Of a stretch of DNA of 64,000 bases, positions 1 to 12,199 are shown piece after piece (the stretch's first letter is position 1; every line of letters begins with the position of its first letter). Both the position numbers and the translations under genes were made by a program. Source of the DNA: Strongylocentrotus purpuratus (lineage: Eukaryota; Echinodermata; Echinoidea; Camarodonta; Strongylocentrotidae); contig NW_022145613.1 of assembly GCF_000002235.5 (NCBI RefSeq), forward strand, positions 1,816,001 to 1,880,000. Reading direction: 5' to 3'. The notes beneath the pieces are model-generated. The model saw only the letters and a program-made list of their open reading frames with translations. It ran no database searches and was not told the origin of the DNA.

Positions 1-490
1 TTTGATGAAATGGGTGCTGCAAAAACATATGAAGTTAGCCGTTAAAACCACTGAAGGATACTCAATCTTAACTGAGCATTTCCAGAAAGCATTTTAAGCA
101 TTCTTCAAGGAATTCATGCTTGATTTAGATGCTTCAAATTTCACTAAAATTATTGTCGATATATAGCACCTTTGAAAATTGCAGCCAACGAGACCCGTGT
201 CTGTTTATTTAATTAATTAATACCCACTGAAATTTACCTTGTCATGAGGGCTTATTAACGATGATCGGGCATATATCCTATAGGATTGTAGCCTGGATCA
301 TATTACCTTCTTTTTTATATACCTAGAATCCTCTGCTTTCTGTAGACATAATGTATTACAGAATGTTTTTGTTTTTGTTTGGTTTGGTTTGTTTTTATAC
401 TTAGTTAATTAGTTTTCTATCTTCTTTCTTCCCTATGCTGAATACACGACTATGTTTGGCTAAACGCATGGAATAAAAGGATCGGTTGAC
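1..490. other. No gene recognised
   Basis: This is AT-rich non-coding sequence. I see no coding frame, RNA gene or clear repeat. Confidence 0.6.
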
Positions 491-494
491 ATGT

Positions 495-557
495 GGTTGT
501 TGTTGTTGTTGTTGTCGTTGTTGCTGCTGCTGCTGCTACTATACTACTGCTGCTGTT
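495..557 (+). repeat. TTG/CTG triplet microsatellite
   Basis: An interrupted TTG run passes into CTG repeats and ends in short CTA/CTG units. The small open frame across it (CCCCC-type translation) is a by-product of the triplets, not a gene. Confidence 0.9.
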
Positions 558-1128
558 GGATTACAAATGAAACCAAACACCATTCGGACATCCATCAATT
601 ATTTCCAGGCCCGGCGGTCGAACTTCTACGTTACCTTCTGTCTGTATAAGGGTCATCGTCAAGCATTGCAAGCGATGCAACGCGAGGCAAAGAAATAAAC
701 CTAGAACACGTCACCTTGGCTTTGAAGACTACCCGACCACCCCCCCCCCCCTCTCCCTTAATCCCTCTCATCCTGCAATCTTCGAGGGATCTCAACAATG
801 AAACTTGTACCCTGGTTTTGCAAGTTAAATATCCATTCCTTAGTGAGCAAGCAGTGCGTAAGACGAGACGAGATGACGACTTCTCACGAGTCTCTGGAGG
901 TGTTCCCTTGCAAATCAAAATGTCCTCGCATCAATCTAAAAGTCACTCTCTTGGCAGCTTTCTTCTTGTTGTTCACCTTCATGAACCTGCTTTACTCCTT
1001 TGTTCATCTTTCTTTCATTATCTCTCTTTCTCTCTCAATACCTATTTATTTCTAGCTCCTCTCTTTATCTTAACCACCCCTCTTCATCACCCCCTCTCTG
1101 CCCCCATTTCCCCCACCCCCTTCTCCCT
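558..1128. other. No gene recognised; poly-C at 738-751
   Basis: The only structure I see is a poly-C run near 738-751. The open frames that start here run on into the CT tract downstream and gain their length from it. Confidence 0.5.
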
Positions 1129-1134
1129 CTCCCA

Positions 1135-1166
<32 letters not shown>

Positions 1167-1172
1167 CCTCCC

Positions 1173-1209
<37 letters not shown>

Positions 1210-1312
1210 TCTCTCTCTCTCTTTCACTCTCTCTCTCTCTCTCTCTTCTTCTTCTTCTTCTTCTTCTTCCTTCTCCTTCTCCTCTTTCTCCTCCTTCCCT
1301 CTCCTCTCCTCT
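1129..1312 (+). repeat. (CT)n/(TTC)n polypyrimidine tract
   Basis: About 180 bases are almost purely pyrimidine: CT dinucleotides broken by C-rich spots, then a TTC run, then CTCCT motifs. The long serine/leucine/phenylalanine frames here are artefacts of the repeat. A tract of this length could form triplex (H-) DNA. Confidence 0.95.
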
Positions 1313-3212
1313 CCTTTGACTCATTATCTTCTTTTCCCATTAATTTATTTTACCCTCTTGTTAATATTTTATTTTTCTTCACCGTTTTCTTTTGTTTTCT
1401 CGGTTTATCTAAATACCGTGTTATTGTACCATATGCCCCCTCCTTTATTTTCCTTACAACTGCATCGGTGTGTATTCTATCCCCACGCGACCCTCCGAAA
1501 GGAATAAATTTGAAAAGAGTTGAATCCGAGTTGCTTCATACTATTCAAATGATATGCGTCAGTGAGGGCGTTAGTACAATTGGAACAGGCAAAAGCCGAG
1601 GGCGTTTAAATTGGTGGATGAACAAAGGTGGATAACTATATTAATGCCGAACATAATGATGCGTAGTATTTGTTTTATAAAATACATGTAGTGACGACGA
1701 ACCTTGTCATTATGGTGAATCAACCTCGCCCCCAATTTTATAGATTTGTAAGGTCGAATTACAAATTAAGATCTAGATAATTGCCCGGAAAGTCATCAGA
1801 AAAAATGTTTATAACTCGTCATCACCTGCCATCAATGACCGCTCCCCACGAATACTTTGCACAATTTATGATCTATCTCATCTATTTATTCTGTTATACC
1901 TAAATATCTAACAAATAGGCCTGTGTCTCAATTTGGCAAGTATGATTCCTTCATGTTTTATTAACGTCATGGACATCTCTTCTCATTTACTGTTATCCTA
2001 TATTATACAAGCTATATGGCAAATCAGTACATGTGTTTATATTAAACATTATGGTTTTGGAAGGTCGTTATGCATATTTTCTTTTATTATGTAATCAACA
2101 TGATTACAACTTTATAATGTATTTTTACGTATAACCTTATGTCACTGTAGTGAGGTAGAGATTGGTATACAGGAAGTTAGTTGTTGTTGTTGTTGATGTC
2201 GGTTTTTGTGGGATTTATAGTTGTGTTTTTTATAACCTTTTATTAGTGGTATTGAAGAAAGTCTAACAATAATTACAGTTTCTTTTATTGGAAGTGGAAA
2301 AGTTGTTAGTCGTTATGACTCTTTCTTATTTTGAAAACCTAACTGATTTCGAGGTTGATGTCACTTTGAATCATTTCCCAGAGGAGCTATTTTATATCTG
2401 TCAATCATGTATCAAATGATAAATGAGTCCCAAGTGACAAACCTAAAGATAAAGTTGAGTTCTGGTCATGCGATTGCATTATGAAAGAAACAGTGTAGAA
2501 TCGATCAGAAAAGGTTGATCATGTATAGCATATAAGTATTGGTGTGTACTGCAAGGTTCTGGAGTCATCAAAACGATAAGAAATTTGGCCCAGTACACAG
2601 TGAGATATATATGGGACTACACAAACATGTGGCATAAAAATCGGGCCTCATTTTAAAGCTGTTGATAGTCATATTTAGAAATGAAGGCATTTAAAGAGCC
2701 ATGTTTTTCCGTGAACATTTTTTCTCTGATGTTCTTCCACACTTGCATAATAACAATGATAACGCTCACACATTATTGTTCAACTCTCTCCAGGACTCAA
2801 AGATTAACCCATATTGCATTTCACTGACTAAGTTCTGTCTTCCCTTTATTCTTTACCACATATGTATACACTGGTACGACACAAATAATTTTAACCTCCT
2901 TATCTTCGTACCCTTCAGGTCTCTCTTCATTTCACCCCCTTTTCCATTCCCTCGTAAATATAAATAATTATAGGGAGATAATGAAGTAGATCAAATATAA
3001 CTTGGACTTTATCCTCCAAATGCATAAATACATCCATAATATCAAGGTACAACATTTCTTCCTCGGGTCGTATCTTCTTCTGCTATTACCTAATCGCACC
3101 CAGAAGCGTTGGATTATATTAGCAAATCATATCACGCTCAATATTTTCAAACTGGCTAATTAGATTGCAGGTTGTACTATGCATATGAAGTTATATACAT
3201 TTTCTTGCCCCC
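1313..3212. other. No gene recognised
   Basis: AT-rich sequence with only short chance open frames. A short GTT run lies near 2180. No splice-flanked coding exon stands out. Confidence 0.5.
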
Positions 3213-3260
3213 AAAAATGACCTCGGGGTTATTATTTAAATGCGTTTTGTTCTAAAAATG

Positions 3261-3732
3261 ACCTAGGGCTGATTAATAAACCTTCAAATTCGCTATTGTT
3301 TTTTAAAGAGGGTCGTTGTATCTCAAAGATGTATTACTCCTTATCATTGGCGTACCGAACCTAGATTAAAAAATTTGGTTTGCTTACGTAATAATTTTTA
3401 TTAATGAATTAAAAATTACCTAGGGCTGATTAATAAATCTTCAAATTCGCTATTGTTTTTTAAGAGGGGCGTTGTATCTCAAAGATGTATTACTCCTTAT
3501 CATGGGCGTACCGAACCTAGATTAAGAAATTTGGTTTGCTTACATAATAATTTGTATTAATGAATTAAAAATCTCCTAGGGCTGATTAATAAATCTTCAA
3601 ATTCGCTATTGTTTTTTTTAAGAGGGTCGTTGTATCTCAAAGATGTATTACTCCTTATCATTGGCGTACCGAACCTAGATTAAAAAAATTGGTTTAGTAC
3701 TTACATAATATTTTTTATTAATAAATTAAAAA
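3261..3732. repeat. Three tandem copies of a 157-bp unit
   Basis: Units start near 3261, 3418 and 3574, each at CCTAGGGCTGATTAATAAA, giving a period of 156-157 bp. The copies differ by a few substitutions and small indels, so they are a recent local triplication. A fainter partial copy (CCTCGGGGTTATTATTTAAA) lies upstream near 3220. No open frame runs through them. Confidence 0.9.
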
Positions 3733-3973
3733 TTTCAGGTTCATATTTGTGTGGTAAAAGCGTCGTTTTCTGTGAAAGAAATGAACAAATAATAAATTTA
3801 TACCAAAGAGGTACAAGCTGGTATCTCTTTGATTACACTCACTTATTGAATTGCAACACGGCTCTCTCCATATCATTTTTTTTAATTCTTCGCATGATAA
3901 GTTAAAAACACTTTAACAACCATCTCTTATGTATTGTAACGCATATCACTCCTTTCCCTTGTCATTCGGTGTC

Positions 3974-4143
3974 CAGGCGCGGATCCAGGATTTCTTAGGG
4001 GGGAGGCCAAATTTGATATCAATTTGAAATCTTTCTCTCTCTCCCGATCTCCCGCTCTCGATATCACACTTTCTCTCCCTCTCTCTCTCTCTCTCTCTTT
4101 TCCTTGCGTACATTTCAAGCCTAATCGTCCCACCCCCCCCCCC
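3974..4143. repeat. Repeat end followed by CT tract and poly-C
   Basis: A GCGCGGATCCAGGATTTC motif followed by a G run near 3999-4005 resembles the GCG-TAGC-AGGATTTT ends seen near 63716. A (CT)n tract (about 4073-4102) and an 11-base poly-C (4133-4143) follow. It is probably a degenerate transposon terminus with low-complexity filler. Confidence 0.55.
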
Positions 4144-4677
4144 TCTCAGGCTTTGTCCGTCTGTATCAATCATTTTTCTCTCCCTGTTCATTTCTGTTGG
4201 GCTCTTTTTGTTTGTTTGTTTGTTTTATTTCCGAAAATCATCATAAAAAACAATAACACAATATAACAAAATCAAAGACTTATATAACAATGATAGAAAG
4301 ATAAAACGGCTGGATAGTCCATTTCAGAGCCATTAACCTAATGGCTCTGTTCTTCCGTGGAGTCCAATATATACATAATGATACTATAATAAGTAATGAT
4401 ATAAAAAAAAATAGTAAGTCGTAATTAAAAAAAAACATTGTACTTGTACTTAACTTAACTAAATTAAATTAAACTAAACAAAAAACACTAACAAAAATCA
4501 TTAAAATCTATTCAAATATCCCCTACCATCCATAATGTAATAAAATATGACCCCACCCTTATCACCCACCCTGCTAACAATTAACTTAATTAGTTTTAAA
4601 ATATTCTACACATTATCTAATTTAGTCTGTTATTAAATTGATTATTTTTATGGCAAAAGCCAATGGGATTGCGAAAT

Positions 4678-4941
4678 TTAAATATCAAAATAATTGAAGT
4701 ATTTTTGAACATGTTTATTAAACAAATTTAGTGTGCCTAACTGACGGAGCTTAAGAGGTAGTTCATTGTATAACACGGATTCACGATATAAGAATGTACG
4801 TTTACACTGATTGGTTCTTGGTTTCGGAAGCATTAAATTGTCATTATATCTTAGCCCGTAACACTTTTCGTTAAATACAAATTTATCAGTCATATTTTTA
4901 GGTGCTAGCTCATGAAATGTTTTAAACAGTAACAAACACAT
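4678..4941 (-). pseudogene. LINE RT C-terminal domain
   Basis: This 87-residue frame has the typical end of CR1/L2-like RT proteins: a LLFKTFHELAPKNMTDKF segment, then YGLR, LPKPRTNQCKRTF, and a final LYNELPLKLRQLGTLNLF segment ending in YFNYFDI. It is separated from the preceding RT frame by a short stretch in another frame near 4942-4973. Confidence 0.85.
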
Positions 4942-4973
4942 ATATGTCTCCGACGTCGAGATTTTAGGGTTCC

Positions 4974-5690
4974 CTAATCCAAGGTATCGTGAATCTGCTG
5001 AATAGATATATGTTCACCAGGATTAACCTGAAGAATAATTCTTCCTGCCCGATTCTGAAGCTTCTGAAGTTGATCAAAATGGTTATTATTTGCAGTTTGC
5101 CAAACAGTATCTGCATAGTCAAAGTGAGGCATAATTACAGATGTATAAATTAGTTTCAGATTTGACTCATTAATAAAATACCTCAATCTCCTCAAGAAAC
5201 TAATCATTTTCCCAATTCTTTTGTTCAATTGCTCTATATGAATATTCCACTTAAGTTCACAATCTACATTTACTCCAAGATATTTGAAACATTTTACTTG
5301 ATTTAGCTTAGTGGCATTTACTTCTAAATTGAGAATATCATGCTTAGAAAGTATAAACTTTTTCCCTAAAAGCATGTATACTGTTTTACTGAAGTTCACA
5401 GAGAGTCTATTTGCATTTATCCAAGATTGTAGATTTCCTAGCTCTTCGTTTAAAACTGATTGAATCACATTTACATCTTTGTGGGAATAATACATAACCG
5501 TGTCGTCGGCATAAAAGTGCAAATTGCATTTCGTGAAAGACCTAGGCAGATCGTTTATATAACCTAAAAATAGCAGTGGCCCCAGTATTGAGCCCTGAGG
5601 TACTCCGTAATCAAGGGATAATTATTCTGACAATGTTTGTCCTATGGAAGTTCTAATACGTCTTTTCATTAGATAATTCTGAAACCATAT
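4974..5690 (-). pseudogene. LINE reverse transcriptase, catalytic and middle part
   Basis: Downstream of a second in-frame stop (about 5623) the reading shows GVPQGSILGPLLF (RT block 4) and FYADDTVMYYS (YADD catalytic box, about 5490-5522). The thumb-like part follows, with the WIN-x-NRLSVNFSKT and LGVNVDCELKWNIHI motifs. The RT motif order is conserved, but at least two nonsense codons make the copy dead. Confidence 0.9.
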
Positions 5691-6200
5691 TTATGAGGTT
5701 CCTTTTACTCCAATATCAGAAAGTTTTTTAATTAGAATTTGGTGATTGACAGTATCGAATGCCTTATGTAAATCGACAAAGACACACCCAGTATATTTCC
5801 CTTGATCAATTGCTTCAAGCCATTCATCAGTTACTTTAATAAGTGCAGTAGTTGTGGAATGTTTCGATCTAAAGCCCGATTGCTCCTTCACTAATACATC
5901 ATTGTCATTCAAGTAATTAAGTAATTGTTTTTTAACAACCCTCTCTAAAAGTTTCGAAACACAGGGCAGTAATGATATTGGCCTGTAATTATCTGGCTGA
6001 CATTTGTCACCTTTTTTGTGCAATGGTATAATCTTTGCAATATTCCACTGGTAAGGAACTACCCCATCAGTTATCGACTTATTAATAAGGTTTACTATAA
6101 TTCTAAAGATTTCTGTTGCACAAGTTCTCAATATGTAAGAACTGATCCCATCCAAACCAACCGATTTCTTATTCTTTAGGCTGTATATTTCTTTTAACAC
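5691..6200 (-). pseudogene. LINE reverse transcriptase, N-terminal part
   Basis: This 169-residue frame holds the first RT motifs: KKSVGLDGISSYIL, then W-x3-KIIPLHKKGDK, DNYRPISLLPCVSKLLERVV, EQSGFRSKHSTTTALIKVTDEW, and the catalytic-aspartate motif VFVDLHKAFDTVNH. Similar sequence continues upstream to about 6245, where the element is truncated. The frame ends at a stop just after the KLSDIGVKGTS segment, where a working RT would read on. The copy is therefore inactive. Confidence 0.9.
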
Positions 6201-6245
6201 ATCTGCTTCAGAAACTAAAGAAAGCTCAAATAGTGGGTTTTTTAA

Positions 6246-6727
6246 ACAGGGCTAGGCAGTCTCTCATCCTTCCACGTTGTTGATGCATGCGTACACCATC
6301 ACCCCTCTTCCATCTCTGGAAGTGTAGAAGAAAACGATAGAAATGACCTACATATATATTCATTAAAACAGAGATGATTTATTAAAACCTTCGGTTTGAT
6401 GCAAATTAATTTTCTGTTTAAAATAATTCAAATTTATCTCTTTTTGGACAGGTATGTTCCGAGCCAGTCGCCTGAAATAAGACTAACATGAAGGTTTAAT
6501 TTTTGACGCTCTTCAGATTCAGATTTTTGAGCCAATGCCTCTTTAAAATAATCTGAAACCCAATCCATGTGTGCCCATGCCTTGAGCCATAATGCATAGC
6601 CGTCCAGAGGACTTTTTTATGTTGGGGACCGGGGTAGAATGCAATAAATTATTGAATATTTATTGCATTTTCTGTTTTTTTTTTAATTTATGGAAACTGC
6701 CCCCTACCCTAGCCCCCGCTGCGTACA
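6246..6727. other. No gene recognised
   Basis: Flanking sequence between the LINE and a SINE. I see nothing beyond short chance frames. Confidence 0.5.
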
Positions 6728-6850
6728 GTCATGGTTCAGTGACAAAGCAATGGCCTCGTAACTGTGAGGCCCCAGGATCAACACCGTGTCGATGTGCTAT
6801 ATCAGAGCCCTTTTGTGAGGCATTAATCCTCATTACTGTCATTTATGACT
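6728..6850 (+). mobile_element. tRNA-derived SINE, Thr-like head
   Basis: An A-box-like TGGTTCAGTGAC is followed by an anticodon-arm-like GGCCTCGTAACTGTGAGGCC and a weakened B box (GGATCAACAC). The body CCCTTTTGTGAGGCATTAATCC matches the body of the SINE at 40.5 kb. The CTCGTAA anticodon-loop look suggests a tRNA-Thr origin, but that is tentative. There is no folded, intact tRNA gene here. Confidence 0.7.
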
Positions 6851-7208
6851 TAAGGGCATAGGTCCCCTAGTTGATAAACATAGTAGCATAATATACATGC
6901 TTTAGCAGTCACGCAAAACACATATTGGCAAATTATTATTCAATAAAATCTGAGACTGTATACTATTATCTAGATCTAGTATTTTTAAATTATTTTTAAA
7001 ATAATTCCGTAAATTGGGATAAAAAAAAATATTCCACCGTTATGAGCAACAGTGTAGTACACGTCATCTAGGTTCCTCTCCAAACCTGACATTCCTAGGG
7101 CTCAATTTCAATGGTTGTTTTAGTTTTAGTTTACCACCTGACTTGAGATGGCTCCTTCCCACAAACTCCCTGGTATCTAGACTGATATAATGAAATACCC
7201 AAAGCCCG
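6851..7208. other. No gene recognised
   Basis: AT-rich, no supported feature. Confidence 0.5.
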
Positions 7209-7296
7209 CCCGCCCTACCCCCCCCCCCTCCCCGTCCACATCCCCTTCACTTCATATTCTTAGTGCGCAGAGCTTGATACTATACAGAGGGAGAAA

Positions 7297-7348
<52 letters not shown>

Positions 7349-7402
7349 AGACAGGGAGGGGGCATACATACACGTAGACATAGGCGCGGGGGGGGGGGGG
7401 GT
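7209..7402. repeat. Poly-C / (GA)n / poly-G composite
   Basis: Poly-C at about 7218-7228, (GA)n at about 7289-7352 and a 14-base poly-G at 7388-7401 lie within 200 bp. The open frames on both strands here (R/E-rich or S/L-rich) are repeat artefacts. Confidence 0.9.
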
Positions 7403-7599
7403 AACTTGCAGTGGCTTGTTTTTCCGGCGAAAATAATCAAGATGATCGTGATTTATTCTGTCATCGCAAATAAATGTGCAAATCACTTACACAGAGGAAC
7501 AATAATTCATATTATAGGAGATTCTTAACTGCAAATCAAACTATCACCTTGATTTGCACTGATTTTTTTTTTAAAGAAACTTGAAGCAGCATCTTATAT

Positions 7600-7935
7600 C
7601 TAAATATCATTGATTCTTGTACCAATATTCATATTATACAGCATTACCTATAACTGTTTTCAAACTTATGATTCTGTAATTATTATTTCCATTTGTATTA
7701 CCTGTCATGAACGATGTCCCTGTCATGTTTTGTCTTGTATGTTTCTTTTTTTAGTTTTGTTTGTATATATAAATATCTTTACTACTGTTCGGGGAGCTAT
7801 GCCTCCACAAGGCCATTTGGCCTTATTTTTTAGTTCCCTATTTTCATTTTCTTATATATTGCAAATGCCTATCATTGTATCTTTGTATTTTTTTCATTGA
7901 AAATTGAAATGAATAAAACGAATTGAATTCAATTG
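7600..7935 (+). mobile_element. LINE 3' end (5'-truncated), plus strand
   Basis: T-rich 3'-UTR-like sequence carries a stem-loop AAGGCCATTTGGCCTT (7809-7824) and ends in repeated ATTGAA/GAATTC units (7895-7935). The same layout recurs at several other places in the window, which marks it as a dispersed LINE 3' end. No coding part remains. Confidence 0.6.
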
Positions 7936-9566
7936 AAAGTTGTTATCTTTCTTAATCGTCATGTTGTTGTGCAATGAATTTCTTTATCACAAAAAGCAGT
8001 ACACAAATTTCAATCTGATGAAATGTAAACGTTTATTTGTAACTATAATTAATAATTTGAGTGAACCCTTTTTCAACTTTTGTTTATTGTATTGTTTGAG
8101 CTTCTCGTGGTCGGATTGGTATCATTCATTTTTCATTTCATAGCAAGTATCATCCAACCGTATAATGGATTATACCAATGAATAGAAACGTAACAGTTTA
8201 ATTGCTAACTCATATGCCTACTCTGAATACACCGAGTGTGTAGAACATTATAGCCAATGAGCTACACGACTCGACTACTAACACTTCAGCTAGACGTACT
8301 ATAGAATCATTAATATCACAACGTATACATTTCAAAATAAATGAGTAAATGAATGGTCCGGCAGCTTTAATAAGATAATAATGATCGTTGTTAAAACGTT
8401 ATTTTTCTTTTCTCAGATTCACTTCCGTATTAAGACACAATCATGTGCCTGAAGCTCGAACATTGGACATTATGGTAGAACTTGTAACTATTAATATTTC
8501 AAGCATAAATGTTTCATGGTCATCTAGATTGGTGTCTATTATTTATATATTGCGTTGCATGTTTAAGGGGTGTGCGCCTCACATTACGTAATCAGTATCA
8601 GTTTACGTTTTTAGAAATTGTGCATAAATTGTATTGAGCATAATAACATGTATATCCTCTACCTAAAATGATGTTGAATTTGTTCTCTTATCTCAATCAT
8701 CAGACTGAGACTGTAAGGCGAAAAGTGACTTTCTTATCAGTTTATCGTATTGTCAGAAGTGTTTTGACATTCGATCCTATCTCTATACGCTCTATAAGTT
8801 ATCATTCTATAGAAGCTTCATTGATTGATGCTTATCAATATATATGCTTTTTAAGGAGACTCGCACACAAAAATAAAAAACTATAGAAAGAAAAAAAAAA
8901 AAAGCAAGAGCGAGTCCAAATTATAAAGTAGAATATGAAGGTAATCAAAAACAAGAACACGAACAAGAATTAAATCTAGATAGGAGGAAATAAAAGCGAA
9001 AATGAATCATGAAAACCGTAACATGCAGAACAAAAAATAAATAAAAGGGGGAAAAATCGTTTTAACCGAAATATCTTTCAGTTTTGTTTGCAAAACCAAG
9101 GCCTTTATTATTATAATTGTGGTGATATTATAATAAATCATCCTTGTTTAAAAGTTTAAAGCACAATGATTTAATCATTCATCTTCCACATTCTCCTCTG
9201 CATGAGGATTTTAAAGGTTTTCTAATGTTTCCCCATTCTACTTTAGGAACACTGCTGTATATAATTAATAACGCAACAACCGAGTCTGTGCAAAATTCCC
9301 ATATTTTTGCTGGCCAAAGAATAAACAAATTAAGATCAATAAAATACTACGAAAAGAAAACCACAGTATTACTTATTTTCACTGGGTTTATTCCATGAAT
9401 TCCCCTTCCCGTAACTTTATAAATATTTGTCTTTCATATTTTTATGAGATTGTGGGTTTGTTTATTTATTTATTTATTTTGCAATTTTTTTTTAATTTTT
9501 TTTTTTGGGTAAAATAACCATTTCAGGTCTTCTTTATTTTTCTTCTTCATAATAATATAAACATAT
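7936..9566. other. No gene recognised
   Basis: AT-rich sequence with a poly-A stretch near 8890-8903 and T-rich runs near 9460-9510. Several 60-85 residue frames exist but none has recognisable motifs or exon borders. Confidence 0.5.
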
Positions 9567-10110
9567 TCACATGTTTAGCATTTGCCTCCATTTCTGGAGG
9601 GATATACATGGTTTTCTAATATTTTCTTCTATTTGTAAACGATAAATTAGTAGGTAAATAAAAATATGAAGAAGTCTCTTTTTAGTTGTTTTCTTTTTAG
9701 ATTCTTTTCCAACAAAACTTTTGTAAATAGTAAAAAGTGCATAATTCAAAATAATATCAACATCTTTTTCCTTCTTTGAATTAAAATCAATACCAAACAA
9801 AACATGACATGGTTTGAAATTAAAATTAGAAATGAAATATTTCTTTATAGTCCTTTCAACTTTCATTCCAAAACATACTGACTTCGTTACAAAAAAAGAA
9901 CATGTGCATACAATCACATGTCTGATTACAATTATAACATTTATCATTGGCATTAACTTTCCATTTAAACAAATTATATGGTATTGCTAAAATATTATAA
10001 ATGAATTTGAAATTGAAATTAATTAGTAAGCTGTCTATTATACTTTTTAACTTAAATAACCAAATATCCGACCATACATAATGCGTCAATAAACCCCAGT
10101 TTTATTCTGT
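9567..10110 (-). mobile_element. L1/Tx1-like LINE, C-terminal fragment
   Basis: Read on the minus strand, the first frame (10089-9856) contains LPxNLFKWKV-like sequence and then C-x2-C and H-x4-C spacing (DKCYNCNQTC, MHMFFFCNEVSMFW). That is the zinc-knuckle-like end of L1/Tx1 ORF2 proteins. The second frame (9953-9567) carries the following CHVLFG and DIILNYALFTIYKS motifs of the same domain. The two lie in different frames, so a frameshift sits between about 9856 and 9953. The rest of the element is absent. Confidence 0.75.
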
Positions 10111-10294
10111 ACAGTTATATTCTTGCCCATTTTCAAACCGCAACCCCTTTTATGCAAGCAGACGCTAGCTAGAAATAACATATATTTCCATTCGTTTTCG
10201 CTGTATTAAAAGGGCTTTACCTGATACATCCTAGATTATGATAATACGATGCAGGTGAAAATTCTTCAAAATAAACGCCAGGACGGTGAGTTAT

Positions 10295-10735
10295 CAGGCC
10301 CGTTCACACATAACAATTAGTGCGATTTGGATCGCGCTGCAAAGATCGATTTTTTTTTTGCGACCGTTCACACATGTCAATTTAGTGCGAATTGGATCAC
10401 GATGCAAAGATTGATTTTTTTTTTGGGGGGGGGGGCGACATTCACACACAGGGAGAATTCTCGCTCGACGGCAAGAACGTCCGAACTGCGCATGCGTTAA
10501 TCTCGACGATGTATGCGAGCTTGGAATCCTGGGATTAAATCAATCGACTTTTGATACTCAATACCATTCACACTCACAACGCCCGGCAAACTATCGCGAT
10601 TATTCTAACAAATTAGTGAAGATTAGTGAAACCATTCTGTCCACACACGCAAAAAAAAAAAAAAAAATTTGGATCGCCATGCAAAATTCGATTTTTAAAT
10701 CGCGCTCTTTTCTGTATTTTTGAACGTCCCTATTA
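10295..10735. repeat. Dispersed repeat with GTTCACACAT units
   Basis: Two adjacent copies (about 10303 and 10370) of a unit of roughly 70 bp each contain GTTCACACAT, a TTAGTGCGA-TTGGATC block and a T run. A third, shorter echo (TTGGATCGCCATGCAAAATT) lies near 10668. It looks like a degenerate MITE family. No coding sequence is seen. Confidence 0.6.
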
Positions 10736-11344
10736 AATCTGAGTTTGAAAGGGAGCTAATTCGTCACACTCGACAAAGCACTTTACTTGACTTTTGTATC
10801 CATGAATTCATATGAAATGTTTTCCAATCGGATGTAGGTCAGTGCATATCAAACACGTAATAATTCATACATTCCTATTATTTTGAAATCCCAAGGCAGC
10901 TATCAATTCATCCAGTGAAAGCTAAGAGCGGAACGAATTCCCATTTTTATTCAATCATGATGTTTTGCATAATTATCAAGAGACTGCAAAGAATTTTAAA
11001 GTTCATTCTCAAATTATGGATTTTATTCTTCTTCTTTTAATTCTTCTTCCTCTCTTTTTTCATCCTTAGTTTGCAAAATACACTTTTGATAAAAGTCACC
11101 AAACTCACTGGAATGTTGCTAATGTAACGTAAGTAAGACATATTTCATCTAATGTAATTTATTAAATTTATAAAATTATGAATTCTGACTAAACGTTTTA
11201 AATATCGTAATAAACAAAAATATGCTTACACGTTCTTGAGCACTCAAATCAAAGCTTGAGTTAAAACGTTTCCAACAACATACCTTATCGTCTTCACCAC
11301 AAATTTTCATACAAATATTGGGAAAGATCACACGTTCAGTGTGG
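10736..11344. other. No gene recognised
   Basis: AT-rich sequence without supported features. Confidence 0.5.
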
Positions 11345-12043
11345 TTTATTATCTTTAAGTTTCAAGTTTCAAGTTTAATGTTCCACATTTTACAGAAAAT
11401 ATAAACATACGTATAAAATAAAAAAAATTATACATTATAAGTGTAAATAAGAACATGTCAATGATTCTCAATTCATATAATAGATAAAGTAGAATGTGAG
11501 GAACCTATTAAAAAGCAATGCTTGTATAATATAGGTTCCTGGAAGAAAACAAGTAATGTAGATGAAAAACAGTAGCAGTAGAGAAACACGTAATTTAGAG
11601 GGGGAATTTAAATCACAGTGAAATAAGGACATTTTTATACAAACTAATGCATTGGCACCAATACCCAGAGTCACCCGGTTAAAAGCGTAGTCAAAATGTG
11701 TAGTCACCCGAGCAATAGTTAGCATAGCACAAAGTAATTTGTTTGTACATGTGTACTTTACAACACCGGAACAGGCATCATTAATTAACAATTAAGATCA
11801 TCATTGAAGAAAAAAGGACTGTGGGGATGGCAACAAATTATATTAGATGTAAGAACTTAACAGAAAAACTTGGAGTTTGTGTTTAAAGCAATTTAACGAT
11901 GGGGCTTCCTTAACCTCCAAATCTTGTAACAAATGAGGTGGATTGTTGCATGAGCCCAGTATTCTTTTCATTCTACTTTCGTCAAAATGTTGTGTGGTTA
12001 GTTTAGAGAATTTAAGCAATAAAATGTTCGGTGCATAATTCAC
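11345..12043 (-). mobile_element. CR1/L2-like LINE 3' part, minus strand
   Basis: The minus-strand frame ending at 11843 finishes with APSLNCFKHKLQVFLLSSYI, the usual C-terminal signature of CR1/L2-type RT proteins. The 3' UTR follows, with a 10-bp perfect stem AGGAACCTAT / ATAGGTTCCT (11499-11508 and 11531-11540) around TAAAAAGCAATGCTTGTAT. The tail has repeated CTTGAAA units near 11355-11380. The coding part is short, so this is a heavily 5'-truncated copy. Confidence 0.7.
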
Positions 12044-12199
12044 ATCAGCATTTAATTCCCGCTCTTTCTTCCTTCACTTAATTAATGAATTCTCTCTACC
12101 ATCTCTTCTACACAGTTATCACTATTAGCATTATATTTAGCATATGCTCCTGACATCATCTCATCGCGATTTTATGCTACTAAAAGTACGCACAAAAAG

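Larger units (their letters stand above)
4208..6245 (-). mobile_element. 5'-truncated CR1/L2-like LINE, minus strand
   Basis: The element reads from about 6245 down to 4208. It keeps the reverse-transcriptase half of a non-LTR retrotransposon and a 3' UTR ending in a short (AAAC)n-type tail (about 4208-4235). The endonuclease half is missing, as in typical 5' truncation during target-primed reverse transcription. A perfect 10-bp stem with a 5-base loop at 4325-4349 lies in the 3' UTR. The ending (LLFKTFHELAPK, RT-x-CKRTFLYRES, SLxxFxxHL-like) points to the CR1/L2/Crack group. I infer this from motifs and have no alignment. Confidence 0.88.

Noticed and set aside
716-1635. 263- and 211-residue frames rich in S, L and F
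   Set aside because: Most of their length is the (CT)n/(TTC)n tract, and no domain lies outside it.
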